Origin: JAADEM01 sp965371855
GTDB taxonomy: Bacteria; Bacteroidota; Bacteroidia; Bacteroidales; Marinilabiliaceae
Assembly (NCBI GenBank): GCA_965371855.1
Contig: CBDUZZ010000055.1
Coordinates: 1-32,097 of the forward strand
Length of the DNA: 32,097 bases
Direction: 5' to 3'
Translations under genes and position numbers: made by a program
Shown here: in pieces, positions 1 to 9,093 of the stretch
How positions within the stretch are numbered: position 1 is the first letter of the stretch
Layout: every line of letters starts with the position of its first letter
The notes under the pieces: model-generated
The model's database searches: none
What the model saw: the letters and a program-made list of their open reading frames with translations, nothing else
What the model was told of the DNA's origin: nothing

Positions 1-88
1 TTCTGCGATTTCTCTCGAATCACAAGTGAAAAAATGAATTTTTAGAACCCACCTATAGAAAGTGGTTGATAATTAAATAGAGAAAGAA

Positions 89-427
89 ATGCCGATAGAT
101 TACAAAAAATCGAATGCCCCTACAACAACAATTACATGGGATAAAAATGAATTGTCGAAAGAGACTGGTAACCTTTATGAATCAATAGTAATTATTGCAA
201 AAAGATCAAATCAGATTAGTTCAGAAGTGAAAGAAGAACTGAATAAAAAATTGCAGGAATTTGCTTCATATACTGATAACCTGGAAGAGGTTTTCGAAAA
301 TCGTGAGCAGATTGAAATTTCACGATTTTATGAAAGATTGCCAAAATCAAACTCAATTGCTGCACAGGAGTTTATGGAAGGTAAAATTTATTACCGGAAA
401 CCGGAGCTTGATGTGGTTGATGAGTAA
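89..427 (+). CDS. rpoZ: RNA polymerase omega subunit (Rpb6/RpoZ family, Bacteroidota type)
   Basis: This 112-residue protein is the small omega subunit, which helps assemble and stabilise RNA polymerase by cradling the beta-prime C-terminus. It is recognised by the Bacteroidota form of the family: an N-terminal MPIDYKK segment, TGNLYESIVIIAKRSNQI, the stretch ELNKKLQEFASYTDNLEEVF, then NREQIEISRFYERLPK and the end EGKIYYRKPE. The length is normal for the family. Start: the ATG at 89 gives the full conserved N-terminus. It precedes coaBC, a DUF4835 gene and recN, a gene order I recall as common in Bacteroidota. A hairpin with a T-run follows, so coaBC is probably transcribed separately. Function is confident from family membership. 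Confidence 0.93.
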   Translation: MPIDYKKSNAPTTTITWDKNELSKETGNLYESIVIIAKRSNQISSEVKEELNKKLQEFASYTDNLEEVFENREQIEISRFYERLPKSNSIAAQEFMEGKIYYRKPELDVVDE

Positions 428-453
428 AGTTCATTTTTTTAGCAAATAATAGG

Positions 454-499
454 AAAAAGATAAAAGAGATTTAATATATTCCTTTTATCTTTTTTTTTC
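454..499 (+). terminator. Intrinsic terminator after rpoZ
   Basis: A perfect 13-bp inverted repeat pairs 454-466 with 482-494 around a 15-base loop. The right arm runs directly into a T-tract. The stem is AT-rich, so it may be only moderately efficient. It separates rpoZ from coaBC. Confidence 0.7.
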
Positions 500-502
500 T
501 TG

Positions 503-510
503 TATTTTTG
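503..510 (+). promoter_or_regulatory. Candidate -7 promoter element for coaBC (possibly leaderless)
   Basis: TATTTTTG matches the Bacteroidota -7 consensus TAnnTTTG exactly and follows the rpoZ terminator. The final G is 5 bases before the coaBC ATG at 515, so transcription would start at or next to the start codon. No clear -33 TTG element was seen. Confidence 0.5.
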
Positions 511-514
511 AGTT

Positions 515-1717
515 ATGCTTAGTGGAAAGAAAATTATTCTTGGAATAACAGGTAGTATTGCTGCATATAAGTCAGCGTTTTTGCTTCGGTTGCTGGTGAA
601 AGAAAATGCAGAAGTACAAGTGATTATGACTAAAGCTGCTAAAGAGTTTATAACTCGGGTAACTATGTCTGCTCTGTCAGGGAAGCCAGTGTTGGGTGAG
701 TTCTTTGAAAGCGGTGACGGAACATGGCATAGTCATGTAGATTTAGGCTTATGGGCAGACATGATGTTAGTGGCTCCGGCTTCGGCTAATTCAATGGGAA
801 AAATGGCATCAGGAATATGTGATAACCTGTTGTTAACAACATACCTTTCGGCCAAATGTCCTGTTTTTATTGCTCCTGCTATGGATATGGATATGTATAA
901 ACATCCTGCAAACCTTGCCAATATTGAAAAACTGAAGGAGTATGGTGCTACAATAATTGAGGCGGGAACAGGTGAGCTGGCAAGTGGATTGTGTGGTAAA
1001 GGTAGAATGGAAGAGCCTGAACAGATTATGGAAATAATTAAAGATTATTTTGCCCATCCGGAAGAAACGTCATTAATGGGTAAGAAAGTTCTTATAACTG
1101 CAGGTCCTACATATGAGAAGCTTGATCCGGTACGTTTTATTGGTAATTTTTCATCGGGTAAGATGGGCTTTGCCATAGCAGAGGAAGTTGCAAGGAGAGG
1201 GGCGGATGTTGTTTTAGTTACAGGCCCGTCAAAATTAGAAGCTGTTCATCCGGCTATTAAACGCATAGATGTTGAAAGTGCTGCTCAGATGAAGGATGAA
1301 TGTGAAAAGAGCTTTCCGAATGTTGATATAGCCATTATGGCTGCAGCAGTATCTGATTATACTCCTAAAAATGTTGCTGACTCTAAAATGAAAAGATCAG
1401 GAGATAACTTAATTGTTGAACTGACACCAACAACAGATATTGCTGCCATGTTAGGGAAACAAAAAAGAGATGATCAGATATTAATTGGTTTTGCTTTGGA
1501 AACTACAGAAGGGAAAAAGAATGCTGCAGAAAAACTTAAAAGAAAAAATCTCGATTTTATTGTGTTAAATTCTCTTGAGAATAAAGGGGCTGGTTTTATG
1601 GTTGATACCAATAAAATTTCAATAATTGACAAGGATAATAAAACAGTTGAATTTCCGTTAAAATTAAAACAGGAGGTTGCAGTTGATATAGTTGATTTTT
1701 TATTGTTATATTGTTAA
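515..1717 (+). CDS. coaBC: Bifunctional phosphopantothenoylcysteine decarboxylase / phosphopantothenate-cysteine ligase
   Basis: This enzyme carries out two consecutive steps of coenzyme A synthesis: CoaB couples cysteine to 4-phosphopantothenate using a nucleotide, and CoaC decarboxylates the product with FMN. The N-terminal flavoprotein domain (about 1-180) has GITGSIAAYKS, the active-site histidine in WHSHVDL (His74), PASAN and GTGELASGLCGKGRM. The usual PAMN motif reads PAMD here (PAMDMDMY), a variant I believe is common in this phylum. The C-terminal CoaB domain (about 185-400) has GPTYEKLDPVRFIGNFSSG, AAAVSDYTP and a KMKR lysine motif. At 400 residues the length is normal. The DUF4835 gene begins 3 bases after its stop codon, suggesting an operon with recN. 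Confidence 0.95.
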   Translation: MLSGKKIILGITGSIAAYKSAFLLRLLVKENAEVQVIMTKAAKEFITRVTMSALSGKPVLGEFFESGDGTWHSHVDLGLWADMMLVAPASANSMGKMASGICDNLLLTTYLSAKCPVFIAPAMDMDMYKHPANLANIEKLKEYGATIIEAGTGELASGLCGKGRMEEPEQIMEIIKDYFAHPEETSLMGKKVLITAGPTYEKLDPVRFIGNFSSGKMGFAIAEEVARRGADVVLVTGPSKLEAVHPAIKRIDVESAAQMKDECEKSFPNVDIAIMAAAVSDYTPKNVADSKMKRSGDNLIVELTPTTDIAAMLGKQKRDDQILIGFALETTEGKKNAAEKLKRKNLDFIVLNSLENKGAGFMVDTNKISIIDKDNKTVEFPLKLKQEVAVDIVDFLLLYC

Positions 1718-1741
1718 AAAATGTGTTTCTTTTCAAATAAA

Positions 1742-2647
1742 ATGGTTTTTAAAATTAGACTTGTTTTAATATTTCTGTTTTTTTTATCGTTTAGCACTTA
1801 TAGTCAGCAACTGAGGTGTTCTATTCAGGTAGAGTCTCGTAGCGTTCAGGGAACGAACAAAAGCGTTTTCGAAACCCTTCAGAAAGCTGTTACAGAGTTT
1901 CTTAATAATACCAGTTGGACAAATGAGGTTTTTGCTCAGGAAGAACGTATAGAGTGTAATATTTTTATAAATATTAAAGAGGCTATATCTACAGATCAGT
2001 TTAAGGGTACAATTCAGATACAAGCACGCCGACCTGTTTTCAATGCATCATACAATACGGTTACAATGAACCGGATGGATCAGGATTTCCAATTTAATTA
2101 TGTAGAAAATCAACCACTTATTTATAATCCAAACACATTTTCGTCAAACCTTGTGGCGGTTTTAGCTTATTATGCATATATGATACTGGGTATCGATCAT
2201 GATACATTTAAGTTGTACGGCGGCACACCATATTTTCAGAAAGCTGTGAATATTGTAACCCGTGCACAGAATGCAAGTGAAGCCGGTTGGAAATCGTTTG
2301 AGAATAAAAAGAACCGCTACTGGTTAACTGAAAAAATGTTGAATGAATATCATCGTCCATTAAGAAAAGCTATGTATGATTATCATATAAAAGGTCTTGA
2401 TATAATGAGTGATAAACCTCAGGAAGGAAGGACAAATATATTTACTTCCCTGGAAGGATTAAGAAAGGTACAAAAACAGGATCCGGGCTCAGTATCAATG
2501 CAACTTTTTTTTGATGCTAAATCAGACGAGCTGATAAATATTTTTTCAGAAGCCTTTCCATTGGAAAAGGGTAAAGCTGCAAGTTTACTTAAAGAGATAG
2601 ATCCTTCGAATATTAAAAAATATGAAAAACTAACTTCTGCCAAATAG
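1742..2647 (+). CDS. DUF4835 family exported protein (PorD-like)
   Basis: This is a secreted or periplasmic protein of about 300 residues, conserved across Bacteroidota. It has a clear signal peptide (MVFKIR, a long Leu/Phe core, then STYSQQ). The mature start, LRCSIQVESRSVQGTNKSVFETLQKAVTEFLNNTSW, is the family hallmark. I recall this family being annotated as type IX secretion protein PorD, but the sequence alone cannot show that role. Start choice: ATG 1742 gives a compact signal peptide; an in-frame ATG at 1721, directly after coaBC, would add seven residues. It sits between coaBC (3 bases from the 1721 ATG) and recN (2 bases), so the three are probably cotranscribed. The exact molecular function is unknown. 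Confidence 0.85.
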   Translation: MVFKIRLVLIFLFFLSFSTYSQQLRCSIQVESRSVQGTNKSVFETLQKAVTEFLNNTSWTNEVFAQEERIECNIFINIKEAISTDQFKGTIQIQARRPVFNASYNTVTMNRMDQDFQFNYVENQPLIYNPNTFSSNLVAVLAYYAYMILGIDHDTFKLYGGTPYFQKAVNIVTRAQNASEAGWKSFENKKNRYWLTEKMLNEYHRPLRKAMYDYHIKGLDIMSDKPQEGRTNIFTSLEGLRKVQKQDPGSVSMQLFFDAKSDELINIFSEAFPLEKGKAASLLKEIDPSNIKKYEKLTSAK

Positions 2648-2649
2648 TA

Positions 2650-4305
2650 ATGCTGAAAACTATAAGTATATCCAATTACGTATTGATTGACAAAATGGAG
2701 TTGTCATTGCACGATGGCTTTACTGTAATTACTGGGGAAACGGGTGCCGGAAAATCAATTATGCTTGGAGCATTATCTCTTATACTGGGAAACAGAAGTG
2801 ATGTGTCAGTACTGCTCGACAAATCGAAAAAGTGTATAGTTGAGGGTTGGTTTATGATAAGCGGGTATGGCTTAGAGGAGTTGTTTGAGGATAATGATGT
2901 TGACTATGAGGAGAATACAGTTATTCGCAGAGAGGTTTTACCTACAGGCAAATCGAGGGCATTTATTAATGACACCCCGGTAAACCTCTCTTTTTTAAAG
3001 CAGATTACATCAAGGTTTATTGATATCCATTCTCAGCATCAGAATTTGTTACTGGGTGATAAAAGTTTTCATTTAATGGTGGTGGATACTGTATTTGGTG
3101 ATTCTAATCAAATTATTGAATATTCTAAATTGTACAAAGAGTATTCAAATATAAAGAAGCAAATTGAGGTTCTTGTTGAGGAGAACAACCGTCAGAAAGC
3201 AGATTATGACTATATACAGTTTCAGTATGAGCAATTAAATGAAGCTGAACTAAAGGAAGATGAGTTACCTGCACTAGAGAATGAGCTGCAACAGATGACA
3301 CATGCCGAAGAGATTAAAATGAGCTTGTCGGGAGTATTTGAGTTGCTTAACGGTGAACATCATCCGGCACTGTCTGCACTTAAAGAGGCAAAAGTAGTTT
3401 TGGAGAAGGTTGTGTCATATTTTCCTGATGCTTCAGAAATGGCAGGGCGCCTTGAAATGGCATACATAGATCTGGCTGATTTGGCAGATGATGTAGTACG
3501 CAAAGCTGAGAGTGTAGAGTACGATCCTCAGGCTATTGCTGTAAAACAGGAGCGGTTAGATCATTTATACAGTCTTATGCATAAGCATAGATTGAATGAC
3601 TGTAAGGGACTCGTTGAGTTGAAAAATGAATATGAAGAGAGACTAAAAAAGTTTGAATCATTTGATGCTGAATTAGAGATTTTAAAAAAGAAAAAAGAAA
3701 AGGTTGAGAAGAAGCTATTAAAAATGGCTGATCTGCTGACTCGTTCACGTCGATCGGTATTTGATATAATTAGTCAGACAATATTAAAACAGCTTTTAGA
3801 ACTGGGCATGGAACATGCAAGGTTTGAGATACAGCATAAGTTACTGGAGCAACCGTCACATAATGGGCAGGATGAGATAGTATTTATGTTCTCCGCCAAT
3901 AAAAATGGAGATATGGCTCCTCTCGATAAGGTTGCTTCAGGTGGAGAAATGTCCCGCCTGATGCTATCGATAAAAGCTTTGTTAAGTACATCGAAAGGGT
4001 TACCTACAATAATATTTGATGAAATAGATGCCGGTGTATCGGGGGAAGTGGCTGATAAGATGGGGTGTATTATGGGTGAGATAGCTGAAACGATACAGGT
4101 TATAGCTATTACTCATCTGCCTCAAATTGCTGTAAAAGGAAAATATCACTTAAAAGTGTTTAAAACAGATGATGAACATCAAACCAGTTCTAATATTATA
4201 GAACTAAAAGGAGACGAAAGAATTATTGAGATAGCAAAAATGTTAAGTGGTGCTGACCTGTCAGATGCCGCATTGGATAATGCCCGTGCACTTTTTAAAA
4301 ATTAA
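2650..4305 (+). CDS. recN: DNA repair protein RecN
   Basis: RecN is an SMC-like ATPase recruited to DNA double-strand breaks for recombinational repair. At 551 residues the length is typical. The N-terminal ATP-binding half has Walker A GETGAGKS (29-36) and a FIDIHSQHQNLLL segment. The middle is a charged coiled coil (about 150-370, rich in Glu and Lys). The C-terminal half has the ABC signature SGGEMSRLMLSIKALL and Walker B PTIIFDEIDAGVSGEVADKMG, followed by the His switch in ITHLPQIA. The start is fixed by tight spacing, 2 bases after the stop of the DUF4835 gene. It ends 39 bases before fabI. No LexA-type operator was seen nearby because it appears to be read from upstream. Confidence 0.95.
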   Translation: MLKTISISNYVLIDKMELSLHDGFTVITGETGAGKSIMLGALSLILGNRSDVSVLLDKSKKCIVEGWFMISGYGLEELFEDNDVDYEENTVIRREVLPTGKSRAFINDTPVNLSFLKQITSRFIDIHSQHQNLLLGDKSFHLMVVDTVFGDSNQIIEYSKLYKEYSNIKKQIEVLVEENNRQKADYDYIQFQYEQLNEAELKEDELPALENELQQMTHAEEIKMSLSGVFELLNGEHHPALSALKEAKVVLEKVVSYFPDASEMAGRLEMAYIDLADLADDVVRKAESVEYDPQAIAVKQERLDHLYSLMHKHRLNDCKGLVELKNEYEERLKKFESFDAELEILKKKKEKVEKKLLKMADLLTRSRRSVFDIISQTILKQLLELGMEHARFEIQHKLLEQPSHNGQDEIVFMFSANKNGDMAPLDKVASGGEMSRLMLSIKALLSTSKGLPTIIFDEIDAGVSGEVADKMGCIMGEIAETIQVIAITHLPQIAVKGKYHLKVFKTDDEHQTSSNIIELKGDERIIEIAKMLSGADLSDAALDNARALFKN

Positions 4306-4344
4306 AGCTTTAGCAAAGTATGTACATAATTTGATATTTTTAAT

Positions 4345-5190
4345 ATGGGAAATAATTTATTAAAAGGGAAAAAAGGAATTATTTTTGGAGCATTAAACGA
4401 TAAGTCAATTGCATGGAAAGTAGCTGAAAAAGCTTTTGAAGAAGGAGCAGAATTTACTTTGAGTAATACTATGGTAGCATGCCGGATGGGAGAGGTTGTT
4501 GAGCTTGGTAAAAAGTGTAATGCAGAACTTATTCCTGCCGATGCAACAAAGGTTGATGATCTTGAGCATGTATTTAACCGATCGATGGAAGTATTGGGAG
4601 GCAAGATCGATTTTGTTCTGCACTCGATTGGAATGTCGTTGAATGTTCGTAAAAAGCGTGTCTATCACGATCTTGATTATAACTTCCTTCAGAAAACATT
4701 AGATATTTCAGCAATTTCATTTCATAAAATTATGCAGGTGGGTTTTAAACTGGATGCTATAAATCCATGGGGCTCAATGCTTGCACTCTCTTATGTTGCA
4801 GCTCAAAGAACCTTATATGGTTATAATGATATGGCTGATGCCAAAGCATTACTGGAGTCTATTGGCAGAAGTTTCGGGTATATTTACGGCAGAGAAAAAA
4901 AGGTTAGGGTTAATACCATTTCACAATCGCCAACTCCTACCACAGCAGGAAGTGGCGTGAAAGGAATAGACGGATTGATGGACTTTTCCGACAGAATGTC
5001 TCCTCTGGGTAATGCCTCGGCAGAAGAGTGTGCCAACTATTGTGTTATGATGTTTTCTGATTTTACAAAAAAAGTTACAATGCAGAATCTGTTTCATGAT
5101 GGAGGATTTTCAAGTATGGGAATGAGTATGAGGGCAATGACACAGTACAATAAGAGTTTTGAAAATGAGGATGTTAGTACTAAATATTAA
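4345..5190 (+). CDS. fabI: Enoyl-[acyl-carrier-protein] reductase
   Basis: FabI reduces the trans-2 double bond of enoyl-ACP with NAD(P)H in the last step of each type II fatty acid elongation cycle. It is a short-chain dehydrogenase of 281 residues. Visible motifs are the N-terminal nucleotide-binding region GIIFGALNDKSIAWKVAE, the HSIG stretch, and the catalytic Tyr150, Tyr160 and Lys167 in YVAAQRTLYGYNDMADAK. These have the same spacing as the E. coli Tyr146/Tyr156/Lys163. NTISQSPTPTTAGSG follows and binds the cofactor. This is the triclosan-target family. It lies 39 bases after recN. A GC-rich hairpin follows, so cysD is probably a new unit. A near-match -7 box (TATTTTTA, 4335-4342) precedes it, so it may have its own start. 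Confidence 0.93.
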   Translation: MGNNLLKGKKGIIFGALNDKSIAWKVAEKAFEEGAEFTLSNTMVACRMGEVVELGKKCNAELIPADATKVDDLEHVFNRSMEVLGGKIDFVLHSIGMSLNVRKKRVYHDLDYNFLQKTLDISAISFHKIMQVGFKLDAINPWGSMLALSYVAAQRTLYGYNDMADAKALLESIGRSFGYIYGREKKVRVNTISQSPTPTTAGSGVKGIDGLMDFSDRMSPLGNASAEECANYCVMMFSDFTKKVTMQNLFHDGGFSSMGMSMRAMTQYNKSFENEDVSTKY

Positions 5191-5236
5191 CCGGGAAAAT
5201 TAAATTTTAATAATCTTTATTAAATCACTAAATTTG

Positions 5237-5268
5237 GCCTCGCAAATAAAGTAGCGAGGCTTATTTTA
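5237..5268 (+). terminator. Terminator after fabI
   Basis: GCCTCGC (5237-5243) pairs perfectly with GCGAGGC (5254-5260) around a 10-base loop, followed by TTATTTTA. This is a stable GC-rich stem in AT-rich DNA. A TAAATTTG box (5229-5236) sits immediately before the left arm. Confidence 0.75.
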
Positions 5269-5277
5269 TAAGTAAGG

Positions 5278-5340
5278 TAACGGTTATAAGCTATAAGCTT
5301 TAAGCTAACAGCTAATGGCTTATCGACAACAGCTATAAAA
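5278..5340 (+). repeat. Degenerate heptamer array upstream of cysD (9 units)
   Basis: Nine consecutive 7-base units hold phase: TAACGGT, TATAAGC twice, TTTAAGC, TAACAGC, TAATGGC, TTATCGA, CAACAGC and TATAAAA. The consensus is TAtAAGC. The array ends 9 bases before the cysD ATG. Confidence 0.7.
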
Positions 5341-5349
5341 ATATATAAG

Positions 5350-6255
5350 ATGGATAAATTGCAAATTAATCACCTTAGAGAATTAGAGGCAGAATCAATT
5401 TTTGTTATTAGGGAGGTTGCTGCTCAATTCGAAAACCCGGTGATGTTATTTTCAGGGGGAAAGGATTCTATAGTTATGTTTCACTTGGCAATGAAGGCTT
5501 TCTGGCCTGCAAAAATTCCTTTTCCAATGATGCATATCGATACCGGACATAATTTTCAGGAGACTCTGGATTATCGAGATAAGCTTATGAATGACACAGG
5601 GACGAAACTTATTGTGGCATCTGTTCAGGATAGTATTGATGTGGGAAGGGTATCTGAAGAGCAAGGAATAAATGCCAGTCGTAATAAGTTGCAAACAACA
5701 ACACTTCTTGATGCTATTGAACTGAATAAGTTTGATGCCGCAATGGGCGGCGGCAGGAGGGATGAAGAGAAAGCAAGAGCTAAAGAACGTTTCTTTTCTC
5801 ACCGTGATGAGTTTGGGCAGTGGGATCCTAAAAATCAGCGTCCTGAATTGTGGAATTTGTTTAATGGCAGAAAACACATGGGTGAACATTTTAGGGTGTT
5901 TCCTATAAGTAACTGGACAGAGATGGATGTATGGCAATATATCTATATGGAGAAGATTGAACTACCGAGTCTTTATTTTACTCATAAACGAAAAGTATTT
6001 AACCGTGATGGTGTTTGGCTGGCCGTGGCTCCTTATATGCAACTTAAACCTTCTGAGAAGGTGGAAGAGCTGGATGTGAGATGTCGTACAATAGGTGATG
6101 TTACATGCACGGGATTATCTCTTTCTACTGCAAATACACTTGAGGATATAATTCATGAAGTAGCATCAACACGAACTACTGAGCGTGGAGGCAGGGCTGA
6201 TGATAAGAGGTCTGAGTCAGCCATGGAAGACAGAAAAAAAGAAGGGTACTTTTAA
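5350..6255 (+). CDS. cysD: Sulfate adenylyltransferase subunit 2
   Basis: CysD is the catalytic subunit of ATP sulfurylase, which makes adenosine 5'-phosphosulfate (APS) from sulfate and ATP, the first step of sulfate assimilation. It belongs to the PP-loop superfamily, with SGGKDS at residues 35-40. Other family stretches are MMHIDTGHNFQETLDYRD, GGGRRDEEKARAKERFFSHRDEFGQWDPKNQRPELW, and the end TTERGGRADDKRSE..MEDRKKEGYF. It is 301 residues, full length. cysN follows after 21 bases, forming the usual CysDN pair. No cysC, cysH or transporter gene lies nearby, so later pathway steps must be encoded elsewhere. A degenerate heptamer array occupies the upstream gap. Confidence 0.95.
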   Translation: MDKLQINHLRELEAESIFVIREVAAQFENPVMLFSGGKDSIVMFHLAMKAFWPAKIPFPMMHIDTGHNFQETLDYRDKLMNDTGTKLIVASVQDSIDVGRVSEEQGINASRNKLQTTTLLDAIELNKFDAAMGGGRRDEEKARAKERFFSHRDEFGQWDPKNQRPELWNLFNGRKHMGEHFRVFPISNWTEMDVWQYIYMEKIELPSLYFTHKRKVFNRDGVWLAVAPYMQLKPSEKVEELDVRCRTIGDVTCTGLSLSTANTLEDIIHEVASTRTTERGGRADDKRSESAMEDRKKEGYF

Positions 6256-6276
6256 TAATTAAATAATTAAAAGATT

Positions 6277-7548
6277 ATGTCTGGAAAAGAATCAGGATAT
6301 TTAGATATGGAGCTTTTACGCTTTACCACAGCAGGTAGCGTGGATGATGGTAAAAGTACTTTGATAGGCCGATTGTTATATGATAGTAAAGCTATTTTTG
6401 ACGATCAGATGGATGCCATTGAAAAGGCTAGTGAACGGGCAGGTAACGAAGAAGTTAACCTGGCATTACTGACTGACGGCCTTAAGGCTGAAAGAGAACA
6501 AGGCATTACCATTGATGTTGCTTATCGCTATTTTGCAACTCCAAAACGCAAATTTATAATTGCCGATACCCCGGGACATATACAGTATACCAGAAATATG
6601 GTTACCGGTGCAAGTACTGCAAATCTGGCTTTGATATTGGTTGATGCACGGCATGGCGTTTTAGAACAAACATTAAGGCATGCATATATTGCATCATTGT
6701 TGCAGATACCTCATATTATCGTTTGTGTTAATAAAATGGATCTTGTTGATTACAGTGAGGAGTATTATGAGAAAATTAAAAATGATCTTGAAGCGGTATC
6801 ATCAAAACTTAGTGTTAAAGATGTTCGTTATGTTCCTATCAGTGCATTGAAAGGTGATAATGTTGTTGAAAGGTCAGCGACAATGGACTGGTATCAGGGG
6901 CCAACTCTGATGTATCTGTTGGAAAATATTCATATCAGTAGCGATATCAACACAGAAGATTTTAGATTTCCTGTTCAGTATGTTATTCGGCCACAATCGA
7001 AAGATTTCCCTGACTACCGGGGATATGGTGGACGAATTGCCAGCGGTAAAATCAATGTTGGGGATAAAGTTACTGTTTTACCATCAGGATTTTCTTCTGT
7101 TGTTAGGAGTATCGATTTGTATAAAGAAACATACAATCGTGCTTTTGCACCCCAATCGGTAACACTTACACTTGAGGATGATATTGATATTAGCAGGGGT
7201 GATATGCTTACTAATGGTGGAAACGGCCCTAATGTAGGGCAGGATATAGATGTTATGATCTGTTGGTTTAATGAAAAACCGTTGGTTCCTCGTGGTTTAT
7301 ACGTTCTCCGTCATACAACAACAGAGGCACGTTGTCTTATCAAAGATGTAAATTACAAGATGAATATTAATACATTGGAAAAAGAATACAAGGACAAGAA
7401 GGTGGATATGAATGATGTTGCACGGATATCTATACGTACAACTAAACCTCTGTTTTATGATTCATATAACAGAAATCGTACAACCGGTAGTTTAATATTA
7501 ATAGACGAAGCCACAAATGAAACTGTCGCTATCGGAATGATTGTATAA
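6277..7548 (+). CDS. cysN: Sulfate adenylyltransferase subunit 1 (GTPase)
   Basis: CysN is the regulatory GTPase subunit whose GTP hydrolysis drives APS formation by CysD. It is an EF-Tu-like translation-factor GTPase with G1 GSVDDGKST (about 20-28), the switch region REQGITIDVAYRYF, G3 DTPGH, and G4 NKMD, followed by beta-barrel domains (about 225-423). At 423 residues it ends without an APS kinase domain, so it is CysN rather than a CysNC fusion. The gene lies 21 bases after cysD in the same operon. It ends 12 bases from the stop of the convergent barrel gene, leaving almost no room for a terminator. Confidence 0.95.
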   Translation: MSGKESGYLDMELLRFTTAGSVDDGKSTLIGRLLYDSKAIFDDQMDAIEKASERAGNEEVNLALLTDGLKAEREQGITIDVAYRYFATPKRKFIIADTPGHIQYTRNMVTGASTANLALILVDARHGVLEQTLRHAYIASLLQIPHIIVCVNKMDLVDYSEEYYEKIKNDLEAVSSKLSVKDVRYVPISALKGDNVVERSATMDWYQGPTLMYLLENIHISSDINTEDFRFPVQYVIRPQSKDFPDYRGYGGRIASGKINVGDKVTVLPSGFSSVVRSIDLYKETYNRAFAPQSVTLTLEDDIDISRGDMLTNGGNGPNVGQDIDVMICWFNEKPLVPRGLYVLRHTTTEARCLIKDVNYKMNINTLEKEYKDKKVDMNDVARISIRTTKPLFYDSYNRNRTTGSLILIDEATNETVAIGMIV

Positions 7549-7560
7549 TGAATAGATGTA

Positions 7561-9093
7561 TTAGAACCTGAATCCAAGAGTTAGAATAAACTGATTATCT
7601 TGTGATTTTATTTTTGCCGGCTCAGGTGTTCCGTGATATTCATTCCATGATGAATCCCAATTGTAGTTATAGTAATCGTATTCACGATTGGTCATCATAT
7701 ATGCAAAATCAATAAAATATCTCATTGTTCTGTATCCCAGACCTCCTGAATATGTAGTAAATTTTGATTTTTTATCCTGATACTCTTCTTTATATGGAGA
7801 ACCCTGAAAAGCATAGCCGCCACGTACACCAAACTGTGGGGTCAGTTTAAATTCTATTCCGCCTCTATAATTATGTGTGTTTTTAAACCGTTCATCTATT
7901 TGGTCATTCAGATCCCGTAAATGATCATCTGAATAGGTAATAGGTTTAAATTTTGATGACTTATAATCTGAGTACTCGTAATCGGCACTGATGATCAAAT
8001 ATTTACCAAGCACGAGTGCTGCAGAACCTATAGCTTTAAATGGTGTGTTGAACTTGTAATTATACTCACCTATAGGAGATATTTTCTCGAATGTTTCACC
8101 ATCCTCGTAATGTGACACTATTCGATTATCCCAACGCTCCCATATATTATAATAGGTAGGAGTATGAATTGAAGCACCTATACGCAGTATCGGTAGAGGC
8201 TTAAAGATAAGTCCAAATTTGAAGTTGAATCCTGTACCTGTTTGGTTAAGGTAAGAGTAGTAATTATAATAATCAAGATCAGTATCGAATGCAGGTGATA
8301 GTCCGTAACTATTGTATTCACTGTAGGTACTTGATTCCCGGTAATGAATATTTTGTGTTGCAAAAGTACATCCAATCATTAAAATATGGCTTATGTTAAT
8401 ACCCATTGAGAATACATACTCTCCTGTATATCCGTTTTTTTCTGTTATCCGCCTTTGGTCTAAGCCGTTGTTTGCTCGCCAAAATATGTTTCCATCCTGA
8501 TCAATGGCTTCATAAGCATTAAAATATTGGTCACCAATGCCTGGGAGAGTGTCTAACAGCCATGTGCTAAAAGCCAGAGAGTTGCCAAATTCATCCAGCT
8601 CGCCAGGATAATAACCACCAGCATCAATAACGAATTGTCCCAGTTTGGATGACTCTATTCCGTATCCCTGAATAACTGAACTCTCATTAAAACTATTTAT
8701 TCTGTTATATCCTACTGCAAAATGAGTGCTAATTATCCCTTTATCATCGTCATTTAATGCTTTATATGTTCCAACTATTCCAGCCTGGTTAAAAGGGAAA
8801 CTCCAGTTATCGTCTTTGGCATTAGTGCCAAAGTAGCTTGCAGATGTATTGTTGTATATTAAAGAAGGAGTTACTGATATCTCAGAACTTCTGTATATGG
8901 CAATGCCTGCCGGGTTAATGGAGAGTGATGAGAAATCTCCTCCAAGTGCTCCGAAAGCATTTCCCATAGCCGCCGAACGTGCTGTTCCTGTAATGTTAGT
9001 TTGAGAAAAGCGAATGGCATCATCAAGCGATTGTCCTATAACAACTGTGCTTGAGAGTAATGCAAGTATGAATATTGATAAAATATTTTTCAT
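7561..9093 (-). CDS. OmpP1/FadL-like outer-membrane beta-barrel protein
   Basis: This 510-residue protein is probably an outer-membrane transport channel for hydrophobic molecules. It has a signal peptide (MKNILSIFILALLSSTVVIGQ). The N-terminal plug-like region, DAIRFSQTNITGTARSAAMGNAFGALGGDFSSLSINPAGIAIYRSSE, is typical of the Bacteroidota FadL/OmpP1 branch. The rest is tyrosine-rich alternating strands ending in a terminal aromatic strand (FILTLGFRF), as expected for a barrel inserted by the Bam complex. The substrate is unknown; annotations in this family include fatty acids, aromatics and hemin. It lies on the minus strand downstream of the repeat lipoprotein (105-base gap) and converges with cysN. 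Confidence 0.82.
   Translation of the reverse strand: MKNILSIFILALLSSTVVIGQSLDDAIRFSQTNITGTARSAAMGNAFGALGGDFSSLSINPAGIAIYRSSEISVTPSLIYNNTSASYFGTNAKDDNWSFPFNQAGIVGTYKALNDDDKGIISTHFAVGYNRINSFNESSVIQGYGIESSKLGQFVIDAGGYYPGELDEFGNSLAFSTWLLDTLPGIGDQYFNAYEAIDQDGNIFWRANNGLDQRRITEKNGYTGEYVFSMGINISHILMIGCTFATQNIHYRESSTYSEYNSYGLSPAFDTDLDYYNYYSYLNQTGTGFNFKFGLIFKPLPILRIGASIHTPTYYNIWERWDNRIVSHYEDGETFEKISPIGEYNYKFNTPFKAIGSAALVLGKYLIISADYEYSDYKSSKFKPITYSDDHLRDLNDQIDERFKNTHNYRGGIEFKLTPQFGVRGGYAFQGSPYKEEYQDKKSKFTTYSGGLGYRTMRYFIDFAYMMTNREYDYYNYNWDSSWNEYHGTPEPAKIKSQDNQFILTLGFRF

Noticed and set aside
1..45. C-terminal end of an upstream gene, perhaps bamD, which often precedes rpoZ in this phylum
   Set aside because: All three frames reach a stop within 45 bases and none of the short ends could be recognised, so no gene can be assigned.
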